A stretch of 64,000 nt of DNA from Clostridium brassicae (GTDB lineage Bacteria > Bacillota > Clostridia > Clostridiales > Clostridiaceae). The stretch covers positions 62,001 to 126,000 of the forward strand of contig NZ_JAPQFJ010000003.1 in NCBI RefSeq assembly GCF_026738875.1, in the 5' to 3' direction. The notes under the pieces were generated by a model that worked only from the letters and a program-made list of their open reading frames with translations, did no database searches and was not told the DNA's origin. Below are positions 7,754 to 16,583 of this stretch, in pieces. Position numbers and translations under genes: made by a program. Each line of letters opens with the position of its first letter. Position 1 is the stretch's first letter.

Positions 7754-9124
7754 ATGTTAACGGGACCATTATTAATTGGAGTATTTTTACTTTCAGTCGT
7801 TGTTTTATTAGTAACTATTATAAGATTTAAATTAAATGCATTTGTATCATTATTGCTTACAGCTATAGCTACAGCAGTTCTAGTTAGAATGCCCGTTGAA
7901 GATATCGCAACTACAGTTTCTAAGGGATTTGGAAACACTTTGGCAGGTATAGGTATTGTAACAGGCCTTGGTGTTATGCTTGGCAAGTTTATGTTTGAGT
8001 CAGGCGGTATAGAAGTAATGGCAAATACTATTCTTAAAAAGTTTGGAGAAAAGAACACACCACAAGCTATTGCTGTGTCTGGTTTTCTTACAGGGATTCC
8101 TGTATTTGGTGATGTAGTTTATATTATGTTTGCACCGATGCTTAGAGTTCTTTCTAAAAAGACAGGAGTTTCTATGGTAACATATGCTGGAGCACTTTCT
8201 GTTGCGACTACATGTACATATGCTTTAGTTATTCCAACTCCAGCGCCACTTGCAGTATCAGAAGCTTTAAAAATAGATGTAGGTGTATTCTTTATATACG
8301 CTTTAGTTTGTGCTTTTATAGGAACGCTTGTTGGTGGAATTATATACGGAAAATATATTGATAAAATTGATCATAAAAATAATCATACATATTCTTTTGA
8401 AGATGTAATATTAGAAGAATCAGTATCAACAACAGAGGATTCTAAAGAAAAACCAAGTTTTATGAAATCGTTATCTATACTTCTTGTACCTATTTTACTT
8501 ATTTTAGCAGGAAGCTTTGGATCAATGATTCTTGGAAAAGAGAGTGGATTAACCCCTTTACTTAAGTTTATTGGTGATAAAAATGTAGCTATGCTTATTG
8601 GTGTTATTTATGCAGCGCTTATTTCCATGCCATATATAAAAAGTGGTGTTTCAGATATTATGACTGAAGCTGCTGACCAAGTTGGGCTAATTCTTTTGAT
8701 CACAGGTGCAGGAGGTGCTTATGGTAAAGTTCTTCAGTCTACAGGAATTGCAGATTATATTGCAACAGCTCTATCAGGATTTGCTATTCCAATTTTAGTA
8801 CTTTGCTTTATCATTTCTCAAATAATTCGTTGCGCACAAGGTTCTACAACTGTTGCTCTTTTAACGACAGCATCCATACTTGCCTCAACAATTGCATCTT
8901 CAGGAGTTTCACCAATATTATGTGGAATTGCTATTTGTGCAGGAGGTATTGGGTTATCTCTTCCAAATGATTCTGGATTTTGGGCAATTAGTAGATTCTT
9001 TAAAATTTCTGTTAGTGACACTATTAGAGGATGGACAATCGGAGGGTTTATTGCAGGATTAGCAATACTTGCAGCAGTATCTATTTTATCATTATTCCAA
9101 GGAGTGCTTCCAGGGTTAATGTAA
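7754..9124 (+). CDS. GntP-family gluconate/sugar-acid permease
   Basis: 456 residues with about 12 hydrophobic helices and family-typical segments: an N-terminal TGPLLIGVFLLSVVVL helix, a GIPVFGDVVYIMFAP loop (about 114-128), CAQGSTTVALLTTAS and LSLPNDSGFWAISRF near the C-terminus. GntP carriers import gluconate or related acids with protons. It lies 121 nt after the dehydratase, same strand, no clear terminator between, with ribosome site GGGGAGGAG. Together they supply KDG to the kdgK-kdgA operon. Confidence 0.92.
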   Translation: MLTGPLLIGVFLLSVVVLLVTIIRFKLNAFVSLLLTAIATAVLVRMPVEDIATTVSKGFGNTLAGIGIVTGLGVMLGKFMFESGGIEVMANTILKKFGEKNTPQAIAVSGFLTGIPVFGDVVYIMFAPMLRVLSKKTGVSMVTYAGALSVATTCTYALVIPTPAPLAVSEALKIDVGVFFIYALVCAFIGTLVGGIIYGKYIDKIDHKNNHTYSFEDVILEESVSTTEDSKEKPSFMKSLSILLVPILLILAGSFGSMILGKESGLTPLLKFIGDKNVAMLIGVIYAALISMPYIKSGVSDIMTEAADQVGLILLITGAGGAYGKVLQSTGIADYIATALSGFAIPILVLCFIISQIIRCAQGSTTVALLTTASILASTIASSGVSPILCGIAICAGGIGLSLPNDSGFWAISRFFKISVSDTIRGWTIGGFIAGLAILAAVSILSLFQGVLPGLM

Positions 9125-9144
9125 ATTTAAAATTAAACTGCAGT

Positions 9145-9186
9145 AAAAAAAGACTTTTGTAGCTTAATAGTTATAAAAGTCTTTTT
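9145..9186 (+). terminator. terminator after gntP
   Basis: Stem AAAAAGACTTTT / AAAAGTCTTTTT with an 18-nt loop and a terminal T run. Confidence 0.88.
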
Positions 9187-9293
9187 ACATATAAAATATC
9201 ATGATAGTTTTTGGTGTTTGAAAACCTGCAAAATATATTTCAAATAAAAAATATAAAATTTTAAATATGCACCCTCTTAAATTTAGTTTATTA

Positions 9294-9323
9294 TTCGTAT
9301 ATTAGTTAAGTGTAATATACGAA
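9294..9323 (+). promoter_or_regulatory. 10-bp perfect inverted repeat upstream of the pseudokinase gene
   Basis: TTCGTATATT-N10-AATATACGAA, ending 23 bp before the start codon. Symmetry and position suit an operator or a 5'-UTR hairpin; the binding protein is unknown. Confidence 0.5.
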
Positions 9324-9346
9324 AATATTTGTTTAAGAGGTGAAAT

Positions 9347-10189
9347 ATGTTTAACCAAAGAGATAGTATACAGAAAAAATGTGAAATAATTAAAGAAGTA
9401 AAGAAACTAAATGACTTGGGAATATCAAAAATAGTTGATATATGCTTTGATAATGAAAAGATTTATGTAATTGAAGAGTATGTAGAAGGAATATCACTAG
9501 AGAAATACGTTAATAAGAATGGGTTTTTATTAAAGGATGATATATATAGTATTGTATTAAGTTTATGTGATATTGTAAACTATCTAAATAAATTAAATGA
9601 GGTTATTACATATGGAAGCTTGAATCCAGCTAATATAATAATAACTTCAAATAAAAAGATTGTCTTATCTAATTTAGGGATGTCACAAGAAACTAGGTCT
9701 ATTGATAATAAGTATATTGTTTATAGTATTGACAGTGACTATACTTGTATAGGAGAATATGACTTGAAAAAGCATAATCAACAAAATGTATATAACATTG
9801 GAACAATAATGTATTTTATGGCTACAGGAAAGTTGCCATCTATATATTTAGAACCTCTCATAGATGAAAATTATTCTAGTTATGTTGATTATAGTGTAAA
9901 AGACATTATACAAAAATGTTTTAGGATTGATTCTAAGGACAGGTATGTATCAATCCATGAATTAAAAAAAGAAATAATAATAAATTTATTGAAAGACAAC
10001 AAATATACTAAATCTACTGTTTCAAGTAGTCTTGATACTAATACAGGAATTTTTGAGGTGGATATCAGAGTTGAAAAAAAGAGCAGATTTAAGCTTAAAA
10101 CAATACTTATGGGAGGGGCAGCACTTACAGGAGTAATTGTATCAGCAATATGTAATTTAATCATAAGAAGCAAAATGTTATGGAATTAA
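9347..10189 (+). CDS. membrane-anchored protein-kinase-like protein, probable pseudokinase
   Basis: 280 residues. The C-lobe of a Ser/Thr kinase is recognisable: hinge-like EEYVEGISLEKYV (43-55), a catalytic-loop equivalent YGSLNPANIII (89-99), a subdomain IX equivalent VYNIGTIMYFMATGKLP (148-164) and the final Arg motif KDRYVSIHEL. Key residues are missing. The HRD Asp is replaced (YGS), DFG is replaced by SNLG, and the glycine loop and ATP-lysine region are absent at the short N-terminus. A hydrophobic helix near 252-272 anchors it, leaving the kinase domain in the cytosol. A regulatory or scaffold role is inferred. Confidence 0.75.
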   Translation: MFNQRDSIQKKCEIIKEVKKLNDLGISKIVDICFDNEKIYVIEEYVEGISLEKYVNKNGFLLKDDIYSIVLSLCDIVNYLNKLNEVITYGSLNPANIIITSNKKIVLSNLGMSQETRSIDNKYIVYSIDSDYTCIGEYDLKKHNQQNVYNIGTIMYFMATGKLPSIYLEPLIDENYSSYVDYSVKDIIQKCFRIDSKDRYVSIHELKKEIIINLLKDNKYTKSTVSSSLDTNTGIFEVDIRVEKKSRFKLKTILMGGAALTGVIVSAICNLIIRSKMLWN

Positions 10190-10329
10190 ATATAATTACT
10201 ATAAAGATATGGAATAACTTATTTAAATAAATCCGTTTTATAATTACCCCTTTTAATTTTACATATTATTGTAATTTTTAGATTATAATGAAGATAATTT
10301 AAAAGAAATGTTACGTAAAACATGCTACA

Positions 10330-10362
10330 TTAAGCATATTATATATGGTATAATATGCTTAA
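10330..10362 (+). repeat. 14-bp perfect inverted repeat in the 10190-10515 gap
   Basis: TTAAGCATATTATA-N5-TATAATATGCTTAA. It is not followed by a T run, so it is a weak terminator candidate; it could be an operator. The rest of the gap is featureless AT-rich DNA. Confidence 0.45.
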
Positions 10363-10515
10363 ATTTATAATTAATATAAAAAATGGAATCAAAAATCCAA
10401 ATAATTTTAACTTGAAGTTTTTAAAGATAGAGTTTATAGAATATAAAAATTACTATATATATTTAATTTATAATTACAATAAAATAAGTAATTAGTAATT
10501 TTATTAAGGGGGAAT

Positions 10516-11079
10516 ATGGCTATGAAGAACGGATTTACAAAAATATTTTGGGGATTTTTATTTATAATGATTAATTTTAGAATAACGGGATTTGACATTT
10601 TACCTGATCCAATAGGATATTTATTATTTTTTATAGGATTTAAGGAATTGTCTTCAAAAAGTAATTATTTTATAAAGGGAAGAAATTGTAGTATTATAAT
10701 GGTAATATTATCTATATTCACTATATATCAAACTCCTCCAAATGGTAAAGGAGCTGGTTTGATTAAACTAGGAGTTTTAGAAAAATTTATTATACCAATT
10801 AGCATTATAGTATTAATAATAGGAATATATATTGTATATAATTTGTTTATGGGTGTTAAAGAAATGTGTCATCAACAAGAAAATACACTTTTATATGATG
10901 AAGCTGAAGATTTATGGAGAAAATATATATATTTAACTATAGGAATTGTATTTTTGGGATTACTAATTCATATACCACTAATTGCAATCCTATTTGCTAT
11001 TGTTTTAGCAATAGCATCAATTATATTGGCAGTTAAAATTATGAAATTTATAAAGAAATGTGAAAGTGTATTAATTTGA
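10516..11079 (+). CDS. integral membrane protein of unknown function (187 aa)
   Basis: About five hydrophobic segments (roughly 9-27, 33-45, 60-74, 90-113, 135-175) with an early LPDPIGYLLFFIGF segment found in uncharacterised Firmicute membrane proteins. A charged loop (CHQQENTLLYDEAEDLWRK) precedes the last helices, and the tail is basic. Ribosome site AAGGGGGA suits either ATG 10516 or ATG 10522. No substrate or partner can be inferred. It is followed by an independently transcribed small gene. Confidence 0.65.
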   Translation: MAMKNGFTKIFWGFLFIMINFRITGFDILPDPIGYLLFFIGFKELSSKSNYFIKGRNCSIIMVILSIFTIYQTPPNGKGAGLIKLGVLEKFIIPISIIVLIIGIYIVYNLFMGVKEMCHQQENTLLYDEAEDLWRKYIYLTIGIVFLGLLIHIPLIAILFAIVLAIASIILAVKIMKFIKKCESVLI

Positions 11080-11094
11080 ATGTTATAAAATTAC

Positions 11095-11123
11095 TTGACA
11101 TGAATTTTTAACCATGATAAAAT
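11095..11123 (+). promoter_or_regulatory. near-consensus sigma-A promoter of the 31-codon gene
   Basis: TTGACA (11095-11100), 17-bp spacer, TAAAAT (11118-11123), placing the transcript start near 11130, about 23 nt before the ATG. Confidence 0.82.
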
Positions 11124-11152
11124 TAAGAAAATTTAAAAAGGAGGTCGTTTAA

Positions 11153-11248
11153 ATGGTAGTAAATAATGTAGTATCACAAAATAAAGTTCAGTACAAACAA
11201 CAAAATGAAACAAAATTATATGTAAACGACCTGTATAAAAAGTATTAA
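11153..11248 (+). CDS. 31-residue peptide gene with its own promoter and terminator
   Basis: ATG at 11153 with AAAAGGAGGT upstream; the product is polar, Asn/Gln/Lys/Tyr-rich, with no membrane helix or cysteine (ends NDLYKKY). The whole transcript is about 170 nt, from the promoter at 11095 to the terminator at 11277-11305. AGGTCGTTTA at the ribosome site (11142-11151) is the exact reverse complement of TAAACGACCT near the 3' end of the frame (11223-11232), so translation may be folded shut. It could be a peptide gene, a dual-function sRNA or a signal peptide; no family is recognised. Confidence 0.6.
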   Translation: MVVNNVVSQNKVQYKQQNETKLYVNDLYKKY

Positions 11249-11276
11249 AAAATATTTTTATAATTTGACATGTTAT

Positions 11277-11305
11277 GCCACAGGTGGTTTGCCTGTGGCT
11301 TTTTA
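11277..11305 (+). terminator. terminator of the 31-codon transcript
   Basis: GCCACAGG-TGGTTTG-CCTGTGGC followed by TTTTT; unusually GC-rich for this region. Confidence 0.92.
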
Positions 11306-11341
11306 ATGTATTAAATAAATGTCTATATAAGAATTATACTT

Positions 11342-11392
11342 AAAAAGCCAGACTATACTTAACTTTAAATAGGTAGTATAGTTTGGTTTTTT
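11342..11392 (+). terminator. second hairpin upstream of the MFS gene
   Basis: Arms AAAAGCCAGACTATACT and AGTATAGTTTGGTTTTTT pair with few mismatches and the right arm runs into T6. It lies 49 bp before the transporter start, so it is either a backup terminator or a leader attenuator. Confidence 0.65.
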
Positions 11393-11440
11393 ACATTTTA
11401 GAAATTTACTTTTATACAGGTAACGGGAAAGGAATAACTT

Positions 11441-12682
11441 ATGAAGAGGTTAACGAGGAACTTAAGAAAAATACTGAATCCTTATTTAGGATTGCCAAAA
11501 GAAATGTATGTTTTATTTGTAGCAAGAATGATTAATGCATCGGGAGCTTTTGTTTTTCCACTTTTAACTTTGATTTTTACAAAAAAGCTTGGAATGTCTA
11601 ATTCTCAGGCTGGATTATTTATAACTTTATGTGGAAGTTTATTTGTACCAAGTGGTATGATAGGTGGAAAATTAGCAGATTCCTATGGAAGAAAAAAGAT
11701 TATTGTAACTGTAAATACATTAGCGGCACTAAGCTATATAATGGCTGCATTAGTAGGTACATCTATGAAAATGATACCTTTTATAATGATTGCTAGTGTA
11801 TTTATGGGAATGGCAGATCCAGCTTATTCAGCAATAATAGCTGATTTGACTAATCCAGAAAATAGAGATGGAGCATATTCGCTATCTTATATGGGGTTTA
11901 ATTTAGGATTTGCTGTAGGACCTATAATAGGAGGATTATTATTCGAGAATCACTTGAAGCTTTTATTTATAGGAGATGCACTTACTGCACTTATAGCAAC
12001 AGGATTAATAGTTATTTTTATTAAGGAAACAATAAATAAAACTCATGAAATTATTGGAGAGGAAAGAGAGTTAGAAAAAAGAGTAGAAGGATCTATATTT
12101 CAAGTGTTAACAAAAAGACCTATATTAATTTGGTTTGCATTGATTATGTTCGGATATAGTTTTGTTTATGCTCAATGGAGCTTTATGTATCCAATGTATG
12201 TTGAGAAAAGTTTTGTAAATGAAGGAGCAAAATTATATGGTAAATTAGCAAGTTTTAATGGAATTATAGTAATAACATTAACTCCAATTATTACATCACT
12301 TTTATCTAAAGTAAAAAACATAATGAAAGTGTTTTATGGAGGTGTTTTATATGCCATAGGTTTTGGAATGCTTGGATTTGTAAATACTAAGTTAGCTTTT
12401 TTTATTTCAATATTTATATTTACTATAGGGGAAGTTATAGTGACAATAAGTTCTACACCTTTTATTGTAAATCATACCCCAGCATCTCATAGAGGCAGAA
12501 TGAATGCCATACTTCCTTTGATTATGAGAATGGGAAATGTTTTAGGACCAGTAGTTATGGGATATGTATTAAATAGTTACTCTATTGTTATTGGATGGAA
12601 AATAGTGGGGAGTATAATGGTGGCATTTGCATTGTTTATGCTTGTTTTAAAGAAACATGAAACAAATATTGAAATGAGTTAA
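11441..12682 (+). CDS. major facilitator superfamily efflux transporter (DHA1 type)
   Basis: 413 residues, about 12 helices. MFS motif A is clear (GGKLADSYGRKK, about 75-86), with a PAYSAIIADLTNPENRDGAYSL loop between helices 4 and 5 (read in two parts) and a motif-C-like GFAVGPIIGGLLF. This arrangement is typical of drug/proton antiporters of the YfhI/MdtH-like group; the substrate is unknown. Ribosome site AAAGGAA. It is monocistronic, with a terminator at 12729-12780. Confidence 0.88.
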   Translation: MKRLTRNLRKILNPYLGLPKEMYVLFVARMINASGAFVFPLLTLIFTKKLGMSNSQAGLFITLCGSLFVPSGMIGGKLADSYGRKKIIVTVNTLAALSYIMAALVGTSMKMIPFIMIASVFMGMADPAYSAIIADLTNPENRDGAYSLSYMGFNLGFAVGPIIGGLLFENHLKLLFIGDALTALIATGLIVIFIKETINKTHEIIGEERELEKRVEGSIFQVLTKRPILIWFALIMFGYSFVYAQWSFMYPMYVEKSFVNEGAKLYGKLASFNGIIVITLTPIITSLLSKVKNIMKVFYGGVLYAIGFGMLGFVNTKLAFFISIFIFTIGEVIVTISSTPFIVNHTPASHRGRMNAILPLIMRMGNVLGPVVMGYVLNSYSIVIGWKIVGSIMVAFALFMLVLKKHETNIEMS

Positions 12683-12728
12683 TTTATCAAATTTAAGTAT
12701 TTCATATTATTATATTGTTTTATAACAA

Positions 12729-12780
12729 GTTCTAAGCTTAAAATAAAGTTGAAATTTATTTTAAGTTTAGAACTTTATTT
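12729..12780 (+). terminator. terminator after the MFS gene
   Basis: Long stem GTTCTAAGCTTAAAATAAA / TTTATTTTAAGTTTAGAAC, one mismatch, 7-nt loop, followed by TTTATTT. Confidence 0.88.
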
Positions 12781-12969
12781 ATTTGATATCTAACAATTAT
12801 AATAATCTTATTTTTTAAAATAGGAGTAAAGGGAGTAAAGAATGGTTAGAACCCGAATAAAGGTTTTCTCTAAAGGATAACGAATTTTAAGGAGTAAAAC
12901 TCCTAAGAATTCTGTTAGTAACTTTCAGATGTAGTAAAAACGCTATCTGAAACCAAGAACCCTGTTTAT
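12778..12969 (+). repeat. divergent copy of the TTTAT-bordered structured repeat
   Basis: Bordered by TTTAT (12778-12782 and 12965-12969). It contains recognisable parts of the 107-bp unit: TATTTTTTAAAATAG hairpin, GTAAAGAATGG, AGGATAACG, and the GGAGTAAAACTCC hairpin followed by TAAGAATTCTGTT. A second 3'-type hairpin (TTTCAGAT / ATCTGAAA around AGTAAAA) ends in AAGAACCCTG. It fills most of the gap before the response regulator gene. Confidence 0.7.
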
Positions 12970-13049
12970 TAGACTTATAAAGAAATTATTAAGTTTTACA
13001 AATAAAATAATATAACAATTATAATAAAAATTGTAGGAGGTACCTTACT

Positions 13050-13754
13050 ATGAAAGAAAAGATATTAGTAGTGGAAGATGATGAAGAAATTGCTGAAGCT
13101 ATAAAAGAATACCTTGAAATGGATAAATATGAAGTTATATGGGCATCTACTGGCAAAGAAGGACTTGATGAATTTTATAGGGGGAAATTTGATTTACTAT
13201 TGATAGATATTATGATGCCAGAAATGGACGGATTTACATTATGTAAAAATATAAGATTAAAGAGTGAAGTGCCCCTTTTAATTATAAGTGCAAAACATGG
13301 TGATTTAGATAAGGTAAAAGGGTTGGAATTGGGTGCTGATGATTATTTGACAAAGCCTTTTAGTCTTGTAGAGCTTAAAGCAAGAATTGAATCTCATTTA
13401 AGAAGGTATAGAAGATACAAAAATTCAGAAATTGATGAGGGTGTATTAGAGTATAAAGGAGGTCTAAGGATATATAAGGATAAAAAGGATTTGGAAATAG
13501 ACGGAGAGAAAATTCGTTTAACATTAAAAGAGTGGGAACTTTTAATGTTAATGATTGTAAATCCTAATAGGGCATTTACTAAAAAAGAAATTTATGAAAA
13601 TGTGTGGAATGAAAAAGATATTAATGGGAATAACACTGTAACAGTTCATATAAAAGAGATTAGAGAAAAGCTTAGGGATAGTATTAAAAACCCTAAATAC
13701 ATTGAAACAGTATGGGGAACAGGATACAGATTTATTGGAGAAAAAATAATATGA
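13050..13754 (+). CDS. OmpR-family response regulator
   Basis: 234 residues: receiver domain (about 1-118) with acidic pocket Glu9-Asp10-Asp11, phosphoacceptor Asp53, switch Ser80 and Lys102 in TKPF; winged-helix DNA-binding domain (about 130-232) ending in the canonical ETVWGTGYRF. AGGAGGT ribosome site. Its stop overlaps the ATG of the kinase gene (ATGA), so the two are translationally coupled. Its likely target is the kinase operon or the lipoprotein gene downstream, but no operator could be defined. Confidence 0.95.
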   Translation: MKEKILVVEDDEEIAEAIKEYLEMDKYEVIWASTGKEGLDEFYRGKFDLLLIDIMMPEMDGFTLCKNIRLKSEVPLLIISAKHGDLDKVKGLELGADDYLTKPFSLVELKARIESHLRRYRRYKNSEIDEGVLEYKGGLRIYKDKKDLEIDGEKIRLTLKEWELLMLMIVNPNRAFTKKEIYENVWNEKDINGNNTVTVHIKEIREKLRDSIKNPKYIETVWGTGYRFIGEKII

Positions 13755-15208
13755 AGATTAAAAAATGGCTAACCGTTTCTTATATTTTTGTCATGATGAT
13801 CCCTATGCTTGCAGCATTTTTTATTTATCAATGGATAGTGAATTATAATACTAAAGTTGAAGTAAATGATTATGTAGATAATCTAACTATTTTTGATAAG
13901 TATGAAAAACGTCTTCAAGATCCAAAATTATATGTAATATCATCTAAAGAACATAATTTAGTGAATGAAAAAGATAAAAATAAAGTAGAGATTACTTTAT
14001 ATGATAAGGATGGACTAAAAATATATTCTTCAATTAAAGATGATATGTTTTTTTATGAAGTAAAGGAACGATTGTACTCTGGTCTTTATGAATTAAAACA
14101 TGGTTATAAGGCAGACAGTATAAAAAAACCTATATTTAAAAACAATGATATTGTTGGTTTTTATGAAATTATAGTAGCTCGTACAAAATGGATTGAAGGG
14201 GTTAATAATAGAACTATTTTAGGATGTATTTTGTTTGTAGCCATATTTGTAATAGTTTTAATATCTGTTATTAAAATTATCAATAAAAAAGTAAATAAAC
14301 CTTTAAGTTCTCTTATTAATGTAATGGGAAAGTTTGCAGCAGGAGAAGAGATACAGATTCAATATAATGTTAAAGATGAAATAGGAGAACTCATAGAACA
14401 TTTTAATAGAATGAAGGATGAGATTGAAGAAAAAAGAAAACAGGTCACAAAAGAACAGAAAGCTAAAGAATACATGATAGCTGCAATTTCTCATGATTTA
14501 AAAACTCCTCTTACTGCAATAAGAGCATATACAGAATTGTTACAATCTCAAAGTCCTTTATTAGAGGAAGAAAAGAATAAGGATACATCAATTATATTAA
14601 GCAAATGTGATTATATGAAAAATATGATTGATGATTTGCTTATGTATACAGTATTAGCTACAGATTATAAAATGAATTTAGTTAATGTAGAAGGAGAAGA
14701 ATTTTTCGAAATGCTTTTTTCAGGGCATAATCAGCTTTGCGAAAAAAATGAAATAAAATTTCTATATGATATTTGTGTAGAAGGAACTTATAAAGTAGAT
14801 GTTAAGCAGATGGTAAGAGTTGTGGACAATCTTATATCTAATGCAATTAGGTATACACCAAAGGGCAAAAATATATATCTTGGGGCGTATTCAGAAGAGT
14901 TCCAATTGCCTTTATGGGTTGATGATGATTTTAAATTAGAATTAAATGAGTTTAGAAAAGATGGTGTGGTTTTTATAGTGAAAAATGAGGGAGATAAAAT
15001 ATCAAAAGAAAATATAGATAAGATATTTGAACCTTTCTATAAGCTTGATGATTCTAGAAATGAACAAAGAAAGGGCAGTACAGGTTTAGGGTTGAGTATT
15101 GTTAAGCTAATAATAGAAAAACATGAAGGTAAAATTAAAATTTTGTCAGAAGGTGACAAAGGCACAATTATAGCTTGTTATATAAGAAAGGCTAAAGAAA
15201 TTGCATGA
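13751..15208 (+). CDS. membrane sensor histidine kinase
   Basis: 485 residues: TM1 (about 8-30), an extracellular sensor of about 120 residues, TM2 (about 156-176), HAMP, dimerisation domain with phospho-acceptor His248 (ISHDLKTPLTAIRAY), and an HATPase domain with DNLISNAIRYTP and GSTGLGLSIVK. The start is the ATG overlapping the regulator stop. Membrane kinases paired with OmpR regulators usually sense envelope stress or ligands; the ligand is unknown. The next gene, a lipoprotein, may be a regulon member. Confidence 0.93.
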   Translation: MKIKKWLTVSYIFVMMIPMLAAFFIYQWIVNYNTKVEVNDYVDNLTIFDKYEKRLQDPKLYVISSKEHNLVNEKDKNKVEITLYDKDGLKIYSSIKDDMFFYEVKERLYSGLYELKHGYKADSIKKPIFKNNDIVGFYEIIVARTKWIEGVNNRTILGCILFVAIFVIVLISVIKIINKKVNKPLSSLINVMGKFAAGEEIQIQYNVKDEIGELIEHFNRMKDEIEEKRKQVTKEQKAKEYMIAAISHDLKTPLTAIRAYTELLQSQSPLLEEEKNKDTSIILSKCDYMKNMIDDLLMYTVLATDYKMNLVNVEGEEFFEMLFSGHNQLCEKNEIKFLYDICVEGTYKVDVKQMVRVVDNLISNAIRYTPKGKNIYLGAYSEEFQLPLWVDDDFKLELNEFRKDGVVFIVKNEGDKISKENIDKIFEPFYKLDDSRNEQRKGSTGLGLSIVKLIIEKHEGKIKILSEGDKGTIIACYIRKAKEIA

Positions 15209-15362
15209 TCTAAAAACAATATAGTTGCATGCAAATTTTATTGTTCACTGCTTCAAAAATTTTTTTCTAGGGTTAGAATAAACTCAAAACATAGAGGAAG
15301 AGAGATTATCCAATTTCTTAAAGTGTAACAAAATTAAAACAAATAGGAGTGGATTGATAATT

Positions 15363-16478
15363 ATGAATAAGAGTTTAAAATTATTATTAAGTGGTTTTAC
15401 AGTAAGTATGGTGTTGTTTACAGGGTGTAGTATGGGGAAAACTAGTATTCTTCCAAAAGAAATTGTTGCAAATGCAATGGAAGTAAATGATAAAGCTAGT
15501 TCTTATTATGCTGAAGGAAAAATTCTGGTTTTTGAAAATGATAAAGTCGCTAGTGAAAGTGAAATAAAAGAATGGAGTAGCTTATCTCAAGGAAAATATA
15601 AAAGACGTTCAGAAACTATTAGTAAAAGTAGAGGAAAAACTGTAACTACTAATAATGGAGAAAAAGTTGTTATATATATGCAAGAAGATAATAAGGCTTT
15701 AATCAGTAAAGCGTTAGAAAATAAGGGGCTTACGGATAATTCTCAAAGAAAACAAGCTATGGATATGTTAGGAAGCATGAAAAATACTCATGAGATGTCT
15801 ACTTTAGGAGAAGAAGACGTTAATGGTATGAAAGCATATCATTTAAAAGCAACACCAAAGCAAAAGGATAGTATAATAGGTACTATTGAGATTTGGGTGG
15901 ATAAGAAAAACTGGTTTATAGTGAAACTTATATCTCAAAGCGGAAATTCAAAAATTCAATTAGAGTATACAAAAGTTGATTTTTCAACTAAATTTGATGA
16001 AAGCTTGTTTAATCAAAATCTTCCTTCAAATGTTAAAATTGAAGATCTAGATAAAAAAGCAAAAGAGAATAAAAAGAAAATAACTTTAACAGAAGCAAGA
16101 AAATTTATAGGAAAACCAATTCTTTATGTTGAAAAAACATCAGGGTATGACTTAAAAGAAATGAATCTTCAAATGTATGAAAGTAAAATAGTAACAGATG
16201 AGATAATACAAGATTATTATAAAAACAATAAAAAGTCATTTAATTTAAGTATTAGAAAAGAGCAGAAATTAAATGAAAAAGATAAAAAAGACAATGCCAA
16301 ATTACAAGGAGAAAAGGATATAACAATAAGAGGGAAAAAAGGTATGTTTTTAGATGATGTAATAAAATTAATAACTTGGAGTGAGAATGGAGTAAGTTAT
16401 TCATTTATGATTGAAGATCCAAATATGACTTTTGATGAAGCTAAAAAAGTAATTGAAAATATGAAAATTATGCCTTAG
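15363..16478 (+). CDS. secreted lipoprotein with LolA-like and DUF4367-like halves
   Basis: ATG at 15363 follows TAGGAG; an in-frame TTG 9 nt earlier is less likely. Signal peptide with lipobox LFTGC, lipidated Cys22. Residues about 35-220 look like the LolA/outer-membrane-lipoprotein-sorting fold seen in Firmicute lipoproteins (TIEIWVDKKNWFIVKL and LEYTKVDF strands). The C-terminal part, with ITWSENGVSYSFMIED, resembles DUF4367. Such proteins sit on the outer face of the membrane and often accompany envelope two-component systems or sigma factors, which fits the kinase upstream. Confidence 0.8.
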   Translation: MNKSLKLLLSGFTVSMVLFTGCSMGKTSILPKEIVANAMEVNDKASSYYAEGKILVFENDKVASESEIKEWSSLSQGKYKRRSETISKSRGKTVTTNNGEKVVIYMQEDNKALISKALENKGLTDNSQRKQAMDMLGSMKNTHEMSTLGEEDVNGMKAYHLKATPKQKDSIIGTIEIWVDKKNWFIVKLISQSGNSKIQLEYTKVDFSTKFDESLFNQNLPSNVKIEDLDKKAKENKKKITLTEARKFIGKPILYVEKTSGYDLKEMNLQMYESKIVTDEIIQDYYKNNKKSFNLSIRKEQKLNEKDKKDNAKLQGEKDITIRGKKGMFLDDVIKLITWSENGVSYSFMIEDPNMTFDEAKKVIENMKIMP

Positions 16479-16583
16479 AAAATTATAATGAATAATTTTG
16501 TAAATAGAAAGCATACTGTGATATAATTTTTATGATTGGTGAGACAAGATAAAAGTACTAATCTGAAGGGAGAAAATACAGCA

